A program made the position numbers and the translations under genes. The notes below the pieces were generated by a model. It worked only from the letters and a program-made list of their open reading frames with translations, was not told the origin of the DNA and ran no database searches. DNA of 64,000 nt from Pterois miles (taxonomy: Eukaryota; Chordata; Actinopteri; Perciformes; Scorpaenidae), in the NCBI GenBank assembly GCA_947000775.1, contig CAMQGK010000299.1:16992001-17056000 (forward strand), read 5' to 3'. Numbering within the stretch: the first letter of the stretch is position 1; each line of letters opens with the position of its first letter. Shown piece by piece: positions 46,180 through 58,194 of this stretch.

Positions 46180-46386
46180 CTCAGTTTTTTCTCCAGACTT
46201 GTTGCCCTGTCGGGAGCGCTTCCCCCTCTTCTTGCCCTTCCCCCCTGTGGCTCCTGCTGAAGAAGCAGCGCCTGCTCCACCTGCTGCAACACCACCACCA
46301 CCAGCTCCCTCCTGTGAGACCGTTTCGCCTTCACTTTCCCTCCTTTCCTCCGTATTGACCACACGGCGCACCACCTTTCTGATCAC
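46180..46386 (-). CDS. ank3: ank3 exon: IRKVVRRV motif, Gly/Ala-rich then Lys/Arg-rich tail
   Basis: The acceptor CCCCCTACAG opens a phase-0 exon of 69 codons. It starts VIRKVVRRVVNTEERRE, the continuation of the conserved ankyrin block TEEQFTDE-GN-VT-K begun in the previous exon. A low-complexity Gly/Ala stretch follows (GAGGGGVAAGGAGAASS), then a very basic one (GGKGKKRGKRSRQGNKSGEK). The first half is conserved across vertebrate ankyrins. I do not recall the Gly/Ala and basic parts from mammals. The donor is weak (GAG|GTTGGC). If it is not used, the frame reads through to a stop at 46105 and the protein ends about 24 residues later. Frames on the opposite strand here are shadows. Confidence 0.75.
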
Positions 46387-46521
46387 CTGTAGGGGGCAAA
46401 AGCATGTGAGGGAGGAGGTGGGGGAGGGAAGGAGGGTGAGGAGATGTCATGTGATACAACCTGTGTGAAACAGTGCGTTAATGCATGTATGTCTGACTGT
46501 GTCTATTTGTAATGTTACTGG

Positions 46522-46536
46522 GTGTGTGTGTGTGTG
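46522..46536. repeat. (TG)n microsatellite
   Basis: A short TG dinucleotide run in the intron between the two exons that carry the conserved TEEQFTDE block. Confidence 0.9.
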
Positions 46537-46584
46537 AGCTGTAGGATAAAGATGCGACGGGTGATGGAGGGCGAGGACCGTTAC

Positions 46585-46668
46585 TTTTCTGGTGACCAGA
46601 TTCCCGTCTTCATCTGTGAACTGCTCCTCCGTCACAGACTCTCCAGGAATGTTTTTGGCCTCCTCTCC
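46585..46668 (-). CDS. ank3: ank3 exon: conserved NIPGESVTEEQFTDEDGN block
   Basis: A 28-codon phase-0 exon with acceptor TTCACCCCAG and donor AAA|GTAACG. It begins GEEAKNIPGESVTEEQF and ends NLVTRK. This is the most conserved short block of the ankyrin C-terminal regulatory region; ANK1 and ANK2 carry related TEEQFTDE or TEEEYIDE versions. Joining to the next exon gives VTRK-VIRKVVRR with no frame change, which supports both splice sites. Confidence 0.9.
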
Positions 46669-47297
46669 CTGGGGTGAAGGGTTTAAGGAGGAGTGAAAGG
46701 TGGATGGAGGGACAGATTGGGAAGAGGTTTGAAAGGTTATCTGTAAGACCGTTATTCCTTTGGTTATTTAGAATATAGACAACATGGGCAGACGTCTGCC
46801 TGCCTGCCACAGCCGATGGGTTTCCCACTGTTAAATCAGGAATAAAGATTTGAAAACTGCACAAGTTAAGTACTGTTTCATTATTATTAATTCAGCCAAA
46901 ACACATCCTAAAAATAAAATCCTTGGTAAAGGTTTATCTGCGATGCATGAAACATGATGTTCAGGTGCTCTAAAGATTGTTTGCTTATTACAGTTTTTGT
47001 CTTACAACTGATTTGTTTCAGGAAGACTGTGGAAACCCAGCTGGTGCTGGTGCATAATACAGGCTGTCTCAACAGGTTAATATGGCTGCAACGGCTATGG
47101 TTCACTGTTTAACATGTATTTATAATAGAGATGTTAATACTAGTAAAATCATGTCAATCAAACTTTCACCTGCAAACATATTTCTAACTAACTTCTCAGA
47201 AATTCCTCTTTAGATAATAATAATAAAACACGCAAGTATCACACTGTCAGCTCAAAACTGAGGCTCATTTACACAGAGACAGATTATCTGTATTTTT

Positions 47298-47437
47298 AGA
47301 GCTGCAACAATTAAATTAATCAACCAGACGAAACATCAACCTGGGTTCTGGGAAGCAATTTCCTGACATTTTAAAGATTCCTCAAAAAAGTCATCAGATT
47401 AATTCATCGTGAAAATAGTTGTTAGCTGCAGCTCAAA
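47298..47437. repeat. Internally deleted MITE-like repeat, GAGCTGCAAC ends
   Basis: The left end is GAGCTGCAACAATTAA and the right end TAGTTGTTAGCTGCAGCTC, which are inverted copies of each other. The middle (GGGTTCTGGGAAG, then TTTCCTGACATTTTAAAGA) belongs to the same family as the copy at 44395-44625, but most of the interior is missing. It lies in the intron between 46668 and 49054. Confidence 0.65.
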
Positions 47438-47929
47438 GGTAAAATGTTAGTTATTTTATACATCGCAATTTTAGCACCTAGTTGATGCTCTTATCCATTT
47501 TGAATTAAGAATCAGCAAACATCTGTCAACTTAACTCAACATACTTTTACAGATTTTCTGCTCGTGTGGAAATCCAGCCTCAGAAATATACTTCGATATA
47601 GTATTACACTCGATATATGAGCCAAACCAGCAGTAACCAACAGTTCACCAACCAGGCAGCAACGCCAAACGCCAAGCAGCACAGCTGGTGGTTCAGCGGC
47701 TCACACCAACAAGCAGTGAGTAACACTTCATGCTGCAGTATACAGCAAGGCTACACATCCACTCTCACTCTCCTATGCAAAGATTTCAAGTTTCCATCCA
47801 AAGAAAATGCTAATTAATGTTTCAACCCGCTACCGTTATATTAGCATCAGCACTGTGAGTTGGAGCGAATCAAGATAAACAGCAGACGGTGCTGATTCTC
47901 CTGTCAGGTGGAAGTATTGACAGTATTCT

Positions 47930-48700
47930 ATGTTTTTGTCATTTCATATTTTTTGGATATTTTATAAATATCTTTCAAACATTTTAAAAATTGTTTAATT
48001 AATTTTCAGATATTTTTCAGACTTTTCTTATTTTTGCAAACTTTTTATAATTATTTTACAACATTTTATTAATTTCTAGATATTGTACAATTTCATTCAG
48101 ATAATTTTATATTTTTTGGATATTTTACAAATATTTTTCCAACATTTTCTAATATTTTTGCGAACTTCTCAGAAAATGTTTTGGACGTTTTACTAATACT
48201 TTATGTATATTTCCTATATTTTTGGAATATATTACAGATTGTTTTACTTAAAATTTGACAGTATTTTATTAATTTAAAACATTTTTCTGATTTTTTTTAA
48301 ATATTTTTCAGACATTTTACAAATTATTTCATACATAATTTTCCAACAGTCATAATTTAAATTTTTTTTCTAGTGCTTTTTGTATATTTTCCTAATATTT
48401 TTGTGAATTTTTGGGGGTTATTTCACTTTTTTCCATAATATTTTATGTATTTTTCCTAATATGTTTGCTATTTTTTCAAACATGTAACTATATATATATT
48501 TACAAATTATTTTACCAAAAAATAACAATATATAACTGATACTTTTCAGAAAATGTTTCCAACATTTTTCCTAAAATTCCTATTTTGTTTATTTTTGGAT
48601 ATTTTACTAATATATTTGCAAAAAATGTTCACACATTTTAATAATACACTAATACAACTACATTTTCAGACTGCTTCATCTCTTTCTATTGCACTTAATG
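47930..48700. repeat. AT-rich degenerate short-period repeat
   Basis: About 0.77 kb of intron is built from loose repeats of phrases such as GGATATTTTACAAATATTTTT and CAGAAAATGTTT, with a rough period near 20 bp and strong decay. Open frames here reflect low complexity. It has a similar AT bias to the satellite at 1-41930, but lacks its GTCA and TATGTCGA landmarks, so I do not link the two. Confidence 0.6.
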
Positions 48701-49053
48701 CAATTTTATGTACACAAACTTTTCCACCTCAGCCAAAAATAAAAACTTCTTGTGATATTTCAACTTTTTAAATTTAAATTCTCAGACTTTCAACTCCGAT
48801 TTTGCGTGCAAATTGAAAATGTGCATTAAAACAGTTGGATGGAAACTTTCTCTATGATACGTTCTCTTTCTTACAAACACTATAGCTGCAGACAAACACT
48901 CCGGTGTTCAGAAACACACAGTACTTTCACTCTATAAAACACAAAAGGCTGTAAAACCCACACCAGCTCAGCCTAACCTCACAACCTTCTGACACATTTG
49001 CACAGAGCCTCAAAGCTTTATGCAGGTTCAGTCTGCCTCGGCCGTCCACACAC

Positions 49054-49137
49054 CTTGAGAATGACTCGTCTGCGGTACACCCTGGTGGTGACGGTGGTCT
49101 CCTCATCGGAGCCGGACTCGTCAGCTCTAACATTCCC
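49054..49137 (-). CDS. ank3: ank3 exon: TTVTTRVYRRRVILK block
   Basis: A 28-codon phase-0 exon with acceptor ACTTCGTCAG and donor CTCAAG|GTGTGTGG. It starts GNVRADESGSDEETT and ends TRVYRRRVILK, leading directly into GEEAKNIPGE of the next exon. An acidic stretch followed by a basic Val/Arg strand is typical of the disordered regulatory tail of ankyrins, which folds back to modulate spectrin and membrane-partner binding. Exons of this size in this region are often alternatively spliced, and its 84 bases keep the frame if skipped. Confidence 0.85.
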
Positions 49138-49431
49138 CTGACGAAGTAGCCCAGTAGCAGAGTTACATTAACAAGTGTGTCTTCAGTTAACGACTTTGTG
49201 AAAAGTTAAAATGAAAGTTTCTGTGACCAATGTTGCCACTCAAATGAAGTCTATAGGTTTACGATCTTCATTTTAAACCTGCTGCAGCTAAATTTAAGGC
49301 TTTAAATGCAGCCTTGAATTAAGAGAAAGCACATTTTGAAGGGCCACAGACACCTCGATGTCTGAAAACATAGAGGTAAATAGATCTACCATCGTCAGCC
49401 CACACAGCCTGTCTAACAGAGCGGCTCTCAC

Positions 49432-49624
49432 CTGGACTTTGTGCTGGGACCTTTCGCCTCCCTCGTCCTGTCCTCTGCTTGATCCCGCTGTGCTGCTGTC
49501 CTCCTGAGATCCCTTCCTCTTGGCCTCCTTTTCGTCTCCTTCCCTGGCAGCGTCGACGTGACCTCCGTTCTGTCTGTCGGTCTGAGCCGCCGGCTGCTCC
49601 AATGAATCAGCCAGACTGTCGGGA
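49432..49624 (-). CDS. ank3: ank3 exon: charged disordered linker
   Basis: The acceptor CCACTCTCCAG gives one base that completes a Ser codon (phase 2), followed by 64 codons ending at donor GTCCAG|GTGAGAG. The residues are highly polar: PDSLADSLEQPAAQTDRQ, then EGDEKEAKRKGSQEDSS and RGQDEGGERSQHKVQ. No domain is recognised. It is called coding because both splice phases fit the flanking exons and no stop interrupts the frame. Its 193-base length would break the frame if skipped. Confidence 0.8.
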
Positions 49625-49839
49625 CTGGAGAGTGGAATAACGTGATCACACAACAGTCAGAAACCGGCGGTGTATCCAGTTCACAGTAATACATAGGAGA
49701 CAGTATTCTCAGGCTAAACTGCACACAATTTATCCTGATTTCTCCCCTTTATGCAACAGAGGTAAGGTCGCTGAGGGTACTCTGGACCACTGTTTCTGGA
49801 CAAAATCACTGGTTGTGGCTAAACTATATTCACTAAAAA

Positions 49840-50010
49840 CACAGAAAAAGGACATTTAACACAGATTCAAGACTAAATGAAAAAATGTATGTAAATGTAA
49901 TGACTTTTCAGCGACTAAAACAGACTAAAATGTATTGAGTTGTCTTGGACTAAAACTATTAAGGATAAAACTGAGTGAAATGCGACTAAAACTAAGCATG
50001 TTCTTCATAA
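49840..50010. repeat. Possible GACTAAAA-type interspersed repeat
   Basis: Repeated phrases GCGACTAAAAC, AGACTAAAATG, GGACTAAAACTA and GCGACTAAAACTAA occur within 170 bp. They resemble a low-complexity fish repeat rich in ACTAAAA that I remember. Boundaries are soft. Confidence 0.45.
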
Positions 50011-50149
50011 GATGAAGAATAAAATAACACTGCCGCACAGTCTTGGTGTATGGCATATTTGCCAAGAGATGCATATTGAAAACCTGAAACAAGGCTGATT
50101 AATTCGCGCTAATATGTTGTATGTATGTAGACAGTATAAAAGAAGTGCA

Positions 50150-50725
50150 TTTAATCACCGTGGCGTCACCCATTGCTTTGTGGACTGGCATTTTGAAGCC
50201 TTGAGTTCTGCATTTTGGCCGTCGCCATGTTGGTCTTTTGCAACCAGAAGTGACTCGAGAGGGCGGAGCAAAGTACAAGCAAACGCTGAATAAGAAATTT
50301 TTGGGCGACTAAAAAGGTTATAACTAACTTTGATGAACTGAAAACCCGCAGTGAAATGGTTTAAGTTAAACTCGCAGACTGGACAATGCCGTGGTAGCGA
50401 CCTGTCAATCACAACGTAGCCCCGCCCTAAAGCATCCCCTGCTTTATGGTCTATTTGACTCTAAATGGGACCATAATTTAATAAATGAACATCATGTTGT
50501 ATTGAAGACTTGAAACTAGTGATTGAGACCATAAACTCATGTTTACAATGTTTACTGAGGTAATAATCAAGTGAGAAGTAGACTCATTTTCTCATAGACT
50601 TCTATACAATCAGACTTCTTTTAGTAACCATTGTCGTCACCCCCTGCTGGGTATTAGAAAGAAGGCAGGTTTAAGGTGCTTCAGCTTCGGCTTCACTGCT
50701 CAGCCCCCCAGTTTCAGACCTAGTT
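50150..50725. repeat. Fish interspersed repeat (GTGGCGTCACCCATTG family)
   Basis: The piece order matches a widespread teleost repeat that I recall: GTGGCGTCACCCATTG, TTTTGGCCGTCGCCATGTTG, GAGAGGGCGGAGC, GACCTGTCAATCACAACGTAG, GCTTTATGGTCTATTTGACT, CTCATAGACTTCTATACAAT and CACCCCCTGCTGGG. It occupies most of the intron between the exons at 49624 and 51132. Class (DNA element or SINE-like) is not resolved. An open frame at 50155-50412 is inside it. Confidence 0.7.
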
Positions 50726-50729
50726 CAAG

Positions 50730-51060
50730 CTGCATTGGTAACTTTGAGCAAACAGTATACTCTCACTATATCTAGATTTCAGAGTGCTGACAACCAATCA
50801 CAGCCAAGGGGTCTTGCAGCTCTGATCAAACGGTCAAACTAGACAGCGCTGATCAAATATGAATCAGTATTTTGCTCCTGAAATTTATATTTCTGTCCTG
50901 TAGTTACTGTTTAGCTGTAAAATGAGAAGTTTGCTCTGGCAGGCGGGCGATGCTCGGTTTTGTCTCAACTCCTTTCAACATGGCGGCCGGATGTTTTTAT
51001 TGTACTTGTCTACGTGGTTAAAGTCTGTCTCGTCTGCCATGTTGTAGTGTGTATGTAAAA
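50730..51060. repeat. Second probable fish interspersed repeat
   Basis: Phrases such as GATCAAACGGTCAAACTAG, CAGCGCTGATCAAATATGAA and CAACATGGCGGCCGG resemble a repeat I remember from fish genomes. It sits directly against the preceding repeat, so they may be one composite element. Confidence 0.5.
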
Positions 51061-51131
51061 CCACAATGAATAAAATGTTTAACAAAAAAAGAAAACCTTT
51101 GTGTGTCAGTATGTAACAGGATAAATCCTAC

Positions 51132-51855
51132 CTGCCCTCCTCGGTGCCGGGGCTGTGGCCAGGAGCTGCCGACTCTGCGATCGCGCCGGACGCCTCACTT
51201 CTCCAGCCTGGAACTGAACACACGTCTTTTTCTGCTTGCTGAAGTTGTTCGAGGATAGCATTCATCCTCTCCTCTGTCATCTCCTCGTCCTCCAAGCCTC
51301 CCTCCTGCTTTATGTCATCCAGCAGACTCTGCAGCCTCTCCGGGGTCATCTCCTCCTCCTCCTCCTCCTCTTCTTCTTCCTGCCTTCCATTCCCATGACC
51401 AGTGTCTGAGGCAGCATCTTCTCCCTGACGCTCCAAAACAACGCCTCGCCCTGCCGTCACTTCTTTCTCTAAGTCTTCCACATTCCCATCTGCTCCCTTT
51501 CCTGATAGCTCTATTGCCCTTCTGTCATTATCCGGCCTCTCATAATAAACCATCCCTGTCGTTTCTTCCTTGGACATCCCTTTTTCTTCAGTGGTCAAGG
51601 CTGTGTCTTCAGCCCCAACGATGGGGGGCTGCGGGGCATTGGAGGTGGGGCCGGGGCCGACAGTGAGGGGTTCACTGCTGGAGGTACTGGTGGTCTGAGT
51701 GAGAGAGAGGTCGCTAGGTCTAGTAAGCGTGATCTTGCTAGGGGAGTCTGCGCTAGCTTCACCCTCGCTAAAGAAGTCGTCTGAGCGAAGCGGGGTGGGG
51801 GGCTCGTAGTTCAGGTCTGAGGGGGTTTGCAGCTCCAGATCTATATTGTGGTATC
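51132..51855 (-). CDS. ank3: ank3 large exon: acidic C-terminal regulatory region
   Basis: The acceptor CATCCACTCAG completes a Gly codon split across the intron, and the donor is GGCAG|GTAGGA. About 241 codons have no stop. The start, GYHNIDLELQTPSDLNYEPP then TPLRSDDFFSEGEASADSP, aligns with the mammalian ANK3 sequence just after the death domain (GYPSLQVELETPTGL and following, as I recall it). A Ser/Thr/Pro-rich part follows. Near 51345-51375 comes a run of ten Glu, then two similar helix-like segments, MTPERLQSLLDDIKQEGG and MTEERMNAILEQLQQAEKD. It ends PGHSPGTEEGR. The region should be disordered except for the paired helices. The poly-Glu run is encoded by a GAG/GAA microsatellite and may vary in length. 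Confidence 0.9.
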
Positions 51856-52017
51856 CTGAGTGGATGGCAGGAGTAAAGGATTAGAGGGTGAGGGGATCGA
51901 AGAGGGAGGGAAAGACGGGAGGAAAGGAGGGAGGGAAGGGTGGGTAGAGTGGTGGAGGTGATGAAATGATAAACACTTGTAACATCTAGCGTTTGTTCAA
52001 AAGTCACACAGGTGTAA

Positions 52018-52777
52018 CCATAGAAGTAGATACGTAGATACCCCATTGGCTGCTTCAGCGCCGCCATACTGGGGAGGTCAGGATCGGCAGTGGCACACAA
52101 GCGAACCGGGGAACTGCCATTTTTCTGGATAAAAACACTGTAACTTCTACATTTCTCAACCAATTTTAATAAGTCGTTGATATATTCAAGGATTTATGAT
52201 CTACAATGCATAGAAAAAAAAAGTTTTGTCTCCAGTTACTTAAAATCTCGACAATAATCTATAATCACTGCTCAAAAGACTGTGTATCAATGTTCGGAAG
52301 CCAGTTTTAAACACAATATTATGTTACAGATCTATAAGCTACCATTACCTTTGATTGAGGATTAGTTTACGGTAACAAATACTTGCTATTATTAGTTGAT
52401 GACCTGCGTGAAGAAAATGTAAAGATGTAACTTAAACTCTAATGTCTGATGAAGTGAAAAATACCGAAAGGAAAATTTGTAAGTTAATATCATCTCAACA
52501 GGCTGGTGATGAACCTGAAGCATTAACGTTTAAGTGTTTTTCATCAAAAGTTTTTTTTCTTGTGGGAATCTAACCTACACTAGATTATAAATGCTTGAAT
52601 ATAAAAACGACACGTTTTGGTTGAGAAATGTAAATGTTATAGTGCTTTTTATCCAGAAAACGAGCGGCTCCCCCGTTAACTTGTATGTGTTTACAGGCCA
52701 GTCCTGACCTTCCCACATGGCGGTGACTTACGATCCAAAGGCCAATGCAGCATCTACGTATCTATATATCTCTATGG
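52018..52777. mobile_element. Non-autonomous DNA element with ~190 bp terminal inverted repeats
   Basis: The sequence from 52018 (CCATAGAAGTAGATACGTAG) reappears as its reverse complement up to 52777 (ending CTATGG). Matching pieces in both arms include GATACGTAGAT, the CATTGGC region, GGTCAGGA, TTTTCTGGATAAAAA and ACATTTCTCAACCAA, so the arms pair over about 190 bp with an unpaired centre. The direct repeat GTGTAA flanks both ends, at 52012-52017 and 52778-52783, as expected of a target-site duplication. No transposase is present. The superfamily is not assigned. It sits in the 6.3 kb ank3 intron. Confidence 0.8.
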
Positions 52778-53561
52778 GTGTAATCCTAATACACTTTTAG
52801 CTGCATTAACTGATTTTTTGGCCACTTTTTTGGGGACAGCAGAACAAGCTGTAAACACAACATCGACATGTTATCACATTATAAAGATGGTATGATGGCC
52901 TTGCTAGCAAACAGTTGAATATTTACACATCAAGCAGACAGCAAAATAATCCCTCATTCAAATACTGATTTGGAGGTTGATGACGGAGTCAGCTCTAAAC
53001 GAATGGATGTGTAAATGAGCAGCTTTGTTGTGTTTATGACTGGTTCTGCTGCCCCCAAGTGCCCAAAATGAAGAATGCATGCTACTAGGACGCTCCTCCT
53101 TCAACCAACATGTGGGGACTCCTGTGTGACCTCTGGACCAGCAATACAGAGTAGACACATGATCAGATCACAAGATGGAAACAGAGAAACCGAAGCACCA
53201 AAGACAGAATATAAAACGTAAGATAGAAACTTTACATGTACTGAATTTGTATGAATTTTACATGAATATTCAGTCAACCTAGTGTCACCTCAGCAACTGT
53301 TTGTCAAAACAGTTTGAAAATGGCTCTCAGGTCAGCCATGCCTTTTCTAAAAGTACTTAACATCTAACAAGTCTGACTTCAGCTCATTAATTCAATATTA
53401 ATTAGCTCAATAATTATGTTAATGTGAGAATATGAGCAAAGGCTAACAGGAGAATTCAGTCAGGTTAGTTGTGCTGATTTCAATAAACAGCAGAGAGGAG
53501 TAGAGCAACAAACGGGCATCTAAATGTAGATTTCAGGAACCGAACGATCCCGTCTGAAGTA

Positions 53562-54258
53562 AGAAGGGACACCAGGAGGGAGGGGAGAGGGTGGAGGGGA
53601 GGTGGAGAGTAAAGGGGGAGGAGAAGGAGGACACTGAGGTAAGGGAAGAGGTGTGCAAGTGGGAGGAAGTGGAGGAGAGGAGGCACATATTAAAGGAGAG
53701 GGAGAGGCAGACGGGGGAGGAGATGGAAAAGGAGGAGAAAGGGGGATATATACAGGAGAATGTGGCAAGGGAGGAGGAGATGGAAAGGTGGGAGAGGAAG
53801 GAGCAGACGTGGAGAGGGAGGTGCAAGCAGGGGGAGGAGAGTGAAAAGTGGGAGGCGATTTAACAGGCGGAGGGTGAAGAGCGAGAGGAGACAAGGACAG
53901 ACAGAGGGCAGAGGGAGGAAAGTGGCGAGGAATAAACGGAGGAGGCGAGAAGAACGAGGAGCAGCTAAAAGGGCTTCGGGGGGAGGAGGGGAGAGGAGGC
54001 GAGTAGGACAGAGCGAAGAAGTGAGGGAGAACAGGAGCGACAGGCAGGACGTAGACGGGAGGTGTGGAAGGAGGAGACGGGAAGAGAAAGACAGAGGGTG
54101 GAGAAGGGACAGCGGGAGGGGAGGGGAAGAAGAAAGAGGTGATATTGCTGGGATGGAAGGGAGGTGAGGAAGAGGAGACGGAGGTAGAGGAGTGAGGGGG
54201 AGTATGGACAGGAGCGGCAGACTGAGGCGTTTGTGGACACGGGGGAAACGTAGGAGAC
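53562..54258. repeat. ~0.7 kb purine-rich (G/A) tract
   Basis: The plus strand is mostly G and A with few interruptions, built of phrases like GGGAGGAGGAGATGGAAAGG. On the ank3 sense strand this is a long C/U-rich intron segment. Several open frames on both strands (proline/serine-rich or arginine/glutamate-rich) are products of the skewed composition and not genes. Confidence 0.9.
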
Positions 54259-55067
54259 CTAAGAAGCTTTGGAGCTATTTACAATTATCACAGTTCACAT
54301 GAAACAAAGAGAAAGAAGACAAACTGTTAGACAAGACCTGGATGAAAAGACAAACAGCGTATAAAACAGATGAATGAACAGACAGTGAAGTGAACTGGTG
54401 ATTAATGTTTTAGAAGCTGCAGAAGCAAAGATACTGCACACCACAGTCATGAGATTGCTTATCCTGCGGTTGATAAGCAAAAATAGGCAAGAATAGTGAA
54501 TAGCAGTAGCATCACAAAACGTAAGGGGTCAAAATTAACATTCTGGCTTTGCCTCACATGAGGACAGGTTTTGGGATCTAGGAGGTTTAAAGTTTGTTCA
54601 GACATAAGAAGAAGCAGGATGGGAAAGGCCGGGTCGTAGCCAGGATTTTATAAATACTGAGGTCATTACACCAAACTTCCCCAGAGCAAACCCACACTCT
54701 CTTAACAGCTGCTGCGTCGTAACTGCATACCTATATACCCTGCTTAAAATTAGTGTGGGATTGGGACACAACTTCAGTCTGAAAGGGGTTTATACTCGCC
54801 ATAGTGTCCCCGGTGTATACGTGCGCAAGCGACATCATTACGTATTGTGTGTAAAGAGCGAAAACTCCGCAAGCTGTCGCAGCGCTCAGGGGCTTTTCAG
54901 ACATAACACACAATAAGAGAAAAGCAAGTAAGTAAAGAAATAAATTAGAAAGATCTTTGTGCTCGTAGCTTACATGCCGCGGTGCCTCGTGCCAGTATAA
55001 ACAAAGCGTGAGCTTTCTCCACACTATCAGGGTTTTAATTCTATTGCATTGCATTCACTTTACCGCA

Positions 55068-55582
55068 CTGTTGTGATGAAAAGAGAGCTGAGCCGGAAGG
55101 CAAAGCTCTCAACCGGTTAGTCTTCGTTCCTACTCTCACCTATGGTCATGAGGGTTTGGTCATGACCCAAAAAACTAGGACGTGGGTACAAGCAGCTGAA
55201 ATGGGTTTTCTCAGGAGGGTGGCTGGCGTCTCCCTTAGAGATTGGGTGAGAGGCTCAGCCATCAGTGAGGGACTCGGAGTAGAGATGCTGCTCCTTTGTG
55301 TTGAAAGGAGTCAGTTGAGGTGGTTTGGGCATCTGGTAAGGATATCCCCTCTGGGCCCCTCCCTAAGGAGGTGTTCCAGGTACAACCACCTGGGAGGAGG
55401 CCTCGGGAAGACCCAGGACTAGGTGGAGAGATTATATCTCCACACTGGCCTGGGAACGCCTCGGGATCCCCCAGTCAGTGCTGGTTAATGTGTCCCGAGA
55501 AAGGGAAGTTTGGGGTCCTCTGCTGGAGATGTTGCCCCACGACCTGACCTGGATAAGTGTTTGACGATGAGTGGGTGGGTGA
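55068..55582 (+). mobile_element. 5'-truncated LINE: C-terminal RT-region remnant and 3' end
   Basis: A non-LTR retrotransposon fragment typical of fish genomes. The plus strand encodes KRELSRKAKL, then (with frame shifts) QAAEMGFLRRVAGVSLRDWV, LLLCVERSQLRWFGHLV, GRRPREDPG and a terminal part continuing in a third frame. These are the well-conserved residues after the reverse-transcriptase domain of a common teleost LINE. The 3' end carries GGATAAGTGTTTGACGATGA, then a short GATG/GGTG-type tail. At least two frameshifts and 5' truncation show it is dead. It lies opposite to ank3 transcription. The clade is not assigned. Confidence 0.85.
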
Positions 55583-58194
55583 TTTTTTTTGCCAGAATCT
55601 TAAATATGTTGTGTCAAAAGAAAACCTGAATTAAACCTTTAAAACCTATTATGTATATTATATGTGTATTGGCAGAATATAGGTCATTAATACCCCACAT
55701 TCCCAGAGATAATACTGACGTGTTATCATCAAAGTCCTGTTGAAAGGGCCATATGGTTGGGGATATGCTCATGCTAAAGCTAGTTAGCTGCAGATCCAGT
55801 TAGAGCGGAGGAAGGCTGAAGATTGCTAGCTCCCTACACCTTGTGGACAGTTGTTAGTGCTGCCAGGGCACTGCTGTACTTCCAGCCTTACTCTAGTCAG
55901 CCTGAGCTCAGCGGCGAGGATAAAAACAGAAGCTACGATTGGATCCAGAGTTAAGAAAGGGTAGCCAGTGGTGGAAAATAGCTGGTTAGTGGTGCTTAGC
56001 GTTGACAAGGGAATCTGCAGGAGTTAGTCGCTCAGAAGCAGAAGAAGAGGAGAGAGGAGGAGGAGGAGGTGGGCAGTCTGCTGGTCTCAAAGCAGGAGAG
56101 TAGCGGAGAGGCTGGGAGGCTCGGAGGAACCCAGGAGATGACAGGTACAGTACAGCTAACAGCAGTGACACAGAAGCATTATTATACACTGTACACTTTG
56201 GAAAAAGGTGTTTCATTTTCAACCCATCTGTGAGCGTCATCTGGGACAGAGTATCAGCGTGTGCTCTGCAGAAACACTCGTGCATGGTGTGTTGAAAAGG
56301 CTCCACCCATTTGGAGAGTGTTGGAAGTGTATTGTTGTAAGCCAACAACATCAGAGCAGGCAGCCTCTCACACCAAGCCAGAGCCATGCATTTTGTACTG
56401 TATCTTTAATCTGTTAAATGCTGGTTTCACTTGAAATCATCCTTGCAAAAAGATCTGCTGTTATTAAAGAAATTGTAGCACTGATCTTTGTGTTAAGATG
56501 ACTTTTCAGAAACCTCATTAGACAGATCGGCAACAAGGTCCATTTCAGAAGTTTGTCTCAGAGTCCCTGACTGAAGAGAGCTGATTTGACTGAAGCTGTT
56601 TATTTCCTTGTTTCCTCGACGAACAAAGGAACAACACTGGAAAAATAATTAGCTCTATACTGGTTGGATATCTTTCTTAAATTATATGATGCTATATTAA
56701 AACACTTCCACCCCTGAGTTGATGTCATTCATGTGGGATGTAGGTCCCCAACAAACCTGAAGGAATGTGTCCTACCTGCTGTTGGGTTGCATTGTGAGTA
56801 ACAGAGCTACCAATAGTGGATTTTTACATGCTGAAATAATGCCGATAGTTTGGAGCAGGAAGAAGCCAGTAGACGATTAACCAGCCAACATCCTCTTCAC
56901 TTTTACTGCAGCAGCTCAGTCGGCTACTTTTGCATTCGCATCACTCTGAATTTAATCATCAATTAGACAACATCCAATAACATACAAGTGTGATTTGGTG
57001 GGTTACATCGTTGGCACGTTCTGTTTATTTACAGGCTGCTCTGTGGTGGACGACTGACCGGGATTACTTCTGTTGCATATCCCATTATGATTTTAATGCC
57101 GCTCAGATAAACCATTAGTGTTGGTGCATATACCTGGGATCCTAAAGTGTGCGATTTCATTTCATTCCATTAAAATACAGATTAAATATGCAATACTAAA
57201 ATGGTGGACTGTTCCTTTAAGCAATGACAATGAACACACCTGCTGCACATGCTTAATAAAACGCCACTTCCTGTGTTGGGCAGGTGGTGCTTGTATATGA
57301 TAAAATGGCTGATTGCTGTATATTTTATGATCACAAACCGTCAAAAGTCAAATCAACGTTCTGAAATGTCCCTCATTGTGTCCATCATGGTCAGAGAATA
57401 CTGGCAGCTGCCACATTTAATTTTCATTTCAGAGGAGAGACAGAAAGTTAGAAAGAGAGAAAGACTTGCCATGCTGCTTAAAAGCAAGCATGCCATTGTT
57501 AGGAATTGGTTGTTATAATTATGTTTTCATGTATTATGTTATAGCACATGGCAGAAATTGACAAAAGGAGATGTGTGGTCAGTTAAAATCCTAACATACA
57601 CATAAACATAACTACTGTTAAACCAAATCATGAAGCAGTGCCCTAACCCGTCTGACAAATGTGCTTCATTCATTATCTCATCAGCAGATGCATCAGTATC
57701 AGAAACCCATTTTTCAGACGGGACAGAGACACCAGTTCATTAGCGGCTTACATCTGCTTCAGGATCATGCTTTTGAACAGCTTACAAAACAGTCACACAT
57801 ACTAAGAAGTCTCATGCACCCAAAATGGTACAGATTTTATAGGAAGATAATCACCCAGAAATCTATCAGTTGCCATTAATGTTCCAATGACTGAGTGCTA
57901 CAAATTAATAGCACTGCCCAGTGTTGGAAAACTAACAAGCTGACTGGGGTGACTGCTCAATAAGGACGACTCTAATGCTATTACTACCTGATGTGAGCTC
58001 AATGAACCTGCTGCAGCATTTAGTCATTTTGGATAAATTCTCATTAACTCCCACTGATTGGTCAAGCCTGATTGGTTCTGGCATTTGTTTACAAAGTCAG
58101 GTCTGACTTTCTGGCTGAGAGAGGAGGTGAAGAAGGGAGAAGGGATAGACTGAGAGATAGACTTAGAGTTCAGCTAGGGTGGGCTACACTTTAC
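55583..58194 (-). other. ank3 intron remainder, no gene recognised
   Basis: About 2.6 kb between the LINE fragment and the next ank3 exon upstream in the gene. Open frames here are short, lack conserved motifs and have no matching splice phases. Part of 55740-56120 may be repeat-derived (CTAGTTAGC-type phrases), but I cannot name it. Confidence 0.5.
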